In this document: positions 57,617 to 64,000 of the stretch, one piece after another | Layout of the letters: each line of letters starts with the position of its first letter | Numbering within the stretch: the first letter of the stretch is position 1 | Assembly: GCA_004352715.1 (NCBI GenBank) | Contig: SCFE01000051.1 | Coordinates: 545,477-609,476 of the forward strand | Length of the DNA: 64,000 nt | Reading direction: 5' to 3' | Origin: Hofstenia miamia | Taxonomy: Eukaryota; Xenacoelomorpha; Acoela | The notes under the pieces: generated by a model | Seen by the model: only the letters and a program-made list of their open reading frames with translations | What the model was told of the DNA's origin: nothing | Databases searched by the model: none | Program-made: the position numbers and the translations under genes

Positions 57617-58594
57617 CAGTAATTTTTCTTCAATAAAGTCTTTGTTGCAGTCAATAGAGTGTCTGTTGTATTCAATTAAGTCGATTTGATTTCAATGAAA
57701 TCTCTGTTGCGTTCAATAAAGTCTTTGCATATAAACTAGCTAAAAATAACCTTTATTTAATCCTAGATCAAATCTGAAAAATTGCAAAAAAATATAGAAA
57801 AATCATTACACAGAATAAAAAAATTCTTTTTTAACGTTTTCAAAAATCAATTACAATGGTGAATTTATGTCAAACATTCTTTTAATGTAACTTTCTTTAG
57901 TTATTGATTTCCTCCTTGTTTGCTGATTTATCCAAATAGCTAAGCATATTCCTATAACATGCTTCGCAATCTTCAGATGTAATTACAAAAAGCCATTTTC
58001 TATTGAATTTATTAATTGAGTATAATTCGAAGATTTTGCCTAAATTCGTAGTTCTTCCATTTTGCAAAAAAATTCTGAGGAAAGGATAGTAGGGAGGCAA
58101 GTAGAAAGGAATAAAAAAATCCACAAGATCAGTCTAGCATGATGTATCCTAGCATTGTCCAAGATACAAAGAGGATCCATAATACTTTTTTCATGACATT
58201 TATTTTGAATTTCATTCAACATATTTGAAAATTTTCAACTTTGACAGGCGTGTATATCTTGTAATATAACTATTCATCGTTGCTACTATTGATATATTTC
58301 TAGAACGAACATAAGGAACTGACGCGGTTGCTCTTTGTCCTGCAAAGGATCGACCTCTTTTTGGACGAATGCATACTTGAAACTTTATTTCATCAAAATG
58401 ACAGATTCAGAGGGGTGTTTCTGTTCGAGGATTTTAAATTCTTTAGAATATTTGTATATTGCAACTTCTTAATTACTATTAACTCGTCCATTCAAATTGA
58501 AAAAATGTTTTTGCATTTTTACAAATGTTTTTTAACCAGTTGAGATGCAAAGACACTATTGACTGCAACAGAGACTATTGGAGAAAAATCACTG
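57617..58594 (-). mobile_element. IS630/Tc1-type DNA transposon relic with inverted repeats
   Basis: 978 bases bounded by TA on each side. The inverted ends are CAGTAATTTTTCTTCAATAA and CAGTGATTTTTCTCCAATAG, extending through the shared GTTGCAGTCAATAG. The left end holds several further copies of a TTCAATAAAGTCTTTGTTGC-like word (57629-57728). The interior encodes a broken DDE transposase on the minus strand. It is the right size for a decayed, slightly deleted Tc1/mariner-superfamily element. Confidence 0.85.
57897..58410 (-). pseudogene. DDE (IS630-type) transposase remnant
   Basis: On the minus strand: FDEIKFQVCIRPKRGRSFAG then QRATASVPYVRSRNISIVAT (region of the first catalytic Asp and following strands), IMDPLCILDNARIHHARL (second Asp, in DNARIHH), then in another frame FFIPFYLPPYYPFLRI (equivalent of FLPPYSPFLNPIE; the final Glu is not preserved). 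The order and motifs are those of DDE_3-type transposases of the IS630/Tc1-mariner superfamily. The N-terminal DNA-binding part is absent. Confidence 0.8.
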
Positions 58595-63430
<4,836 letters not shown>

Positions 63431-63499
63431 ATATTCTTGACAAGAATAAGAAATATTGCAACCTTTGAAAAATATATTCAAATTATTTCAATGATGCTA

Positions 63500-63735
63500 A
63501 GGGCGTTATTGTACTTTAGGGGACCCAGTTTATGTGACGTCATAAAATGGGTATTAAACTCTAACCTTAACCCTAACCCTACTCCCCAACCAATGCAATT
63601 ATATTGCATTTCATCTTGTTGATTAATTTTTTGCAAAACACCCAAGTTTTGGGTGAGGGATTGGGGTTAGGGTTAGAGTTTTATACCCATTTTATGACGT
63701 CACATAAACTGGGTCCCCTAAAGTACAATAATGCC
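63500..63735. mobile_element. Fold-back MITE with telomere-like repeats
   Basis: 236 bases made of two long inverted arms (about 63500-63591 and 63650-63735) sharing ATTGTACTTTAGGGGACCCA and the following GTTTATGTGACGTCATAAAA. Each arm continues into CTAACCCTAACCC-like sequence. It is flanked by the 7-bp direct repeat GATGCTA (63493-63499 and 63736-63742). Non-coding. It lies 70 bases after the SMIM14 stop, so it may be transcribed in the 3' UTR and fold into a hairpin. Confidence 0.9.
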
Positions 63736-63742
63736 GATGCTA

Positions 63743-63979
63743 TGTTTTTAATTGTTTAGCTGTCCCTTCCTTTAACGTAAGGTGTTTACCACGGTCTCGA
63801 TGTCATTGGTGCCGCAAAGACGCGGTTTGTTGCATCAGTTGTGATGATGATGCATTTTATGTGATGATCATATATGTATATCGCAATACTCTAGAATGAA
63901 TTAATGCGAATATTTTCTATTCTAAGAAAATATTGACTGATTAATTTAAGGACTGTTCGACTAGTTGTACCGTGACAGC
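63743..63979. other. Gene-free stretch
   Basis: Nothing recognised apart from a short GATGAT-rich segment (about 63843-63869). Confidence 0.5.
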
Positions 63980-64000
63980 TATATATATATATATATATAT
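63980..64000. repeat. (TA)n microsatellite at window end
   Basis: TA tract reaching the last base of the window. Confidence 0.9.

Noticed and set aside
63550-63690. Possible true telomere or interstitial telomeric site
   Set aside because: The CTAACCC units are few, irregular and arranged as inverted arms of a MITE with a target duplication.

Overview
The window is AT-rich animal (invertebrate metazoan) genomic DNA. It has spliced genes with GT-AG introns, mostly with TTTAG-type acceptors, many decayed transposons, TA microsatellites and scaffold gaps (1000 Ns at 797-1796, 279 Ns at 50409-50687, single Ns at 7735, 8647 and 27893). I cannot name the species. There are no bacterial features and no CRISPR array.

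The main gene is a talin on the minus strand, from its start codon at 55535 to its stop at 13795. I read 33 complete coding exons plus one truncated exon by matching translated segments to the vertebrate talin family. The head (F0-F1-F2-F3 FERM) lies at 48226-55535, the linker and rod bundle R1 at 39636-48155, R6 to R12 at 22726-38694, and the R13 actin-binding module with the dimerisation helix at 13795-19390. Three parts of the family protein are absent: all of R2-R5 (about 540 residues, between exons at 39636 and 38694), about 40 residues at the R6/R7 border (35853-36285), and most of the penultimate exon, which is cut at 14132. The exons that are present add up to about 1960 codons against roughly 2540 in vertebrate talin.

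The cut at 14132 coincides with an assembly problem. Bases 14132-14753 recur at 172-796, immediately before the 1000-N gap, including a second copy of a talin exon at 382-450. The left contig end and the main contig therefore overlap or are allelic.

Between 1.8 and 13 kb lies a transposon graveyard: Penelope-like element (PLE) copies with reverse transcriptase, GIY-YIG endonuclease and hammerhead-ribozyme-like termini, a CR1/L2-type LINE broken by two unresolved contig overlaps, a LINE endonuclease fragment and a hAT fragment. Talin introns carry an intact Tc1/mariner element with a DD35E transposase (36587-38233), a fossil mariner with a TTAA MITE nested in it (about 16.0-16.7 kb), hAT relics and MITEs, and a LINE 3' end. 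Upstream of talin is a 978-bp IS630/Tc1-type relic (57617-58594).

At the right end, on the plus strand, is a complete small gene for SMIM14, an ER membrane microprotein, in three exons (62939-63430). A 236-bp fold-back MITE containing telomere-like repeats lies just 3' of it. The two host genes are unrelated in function; talin links integrins to actin.
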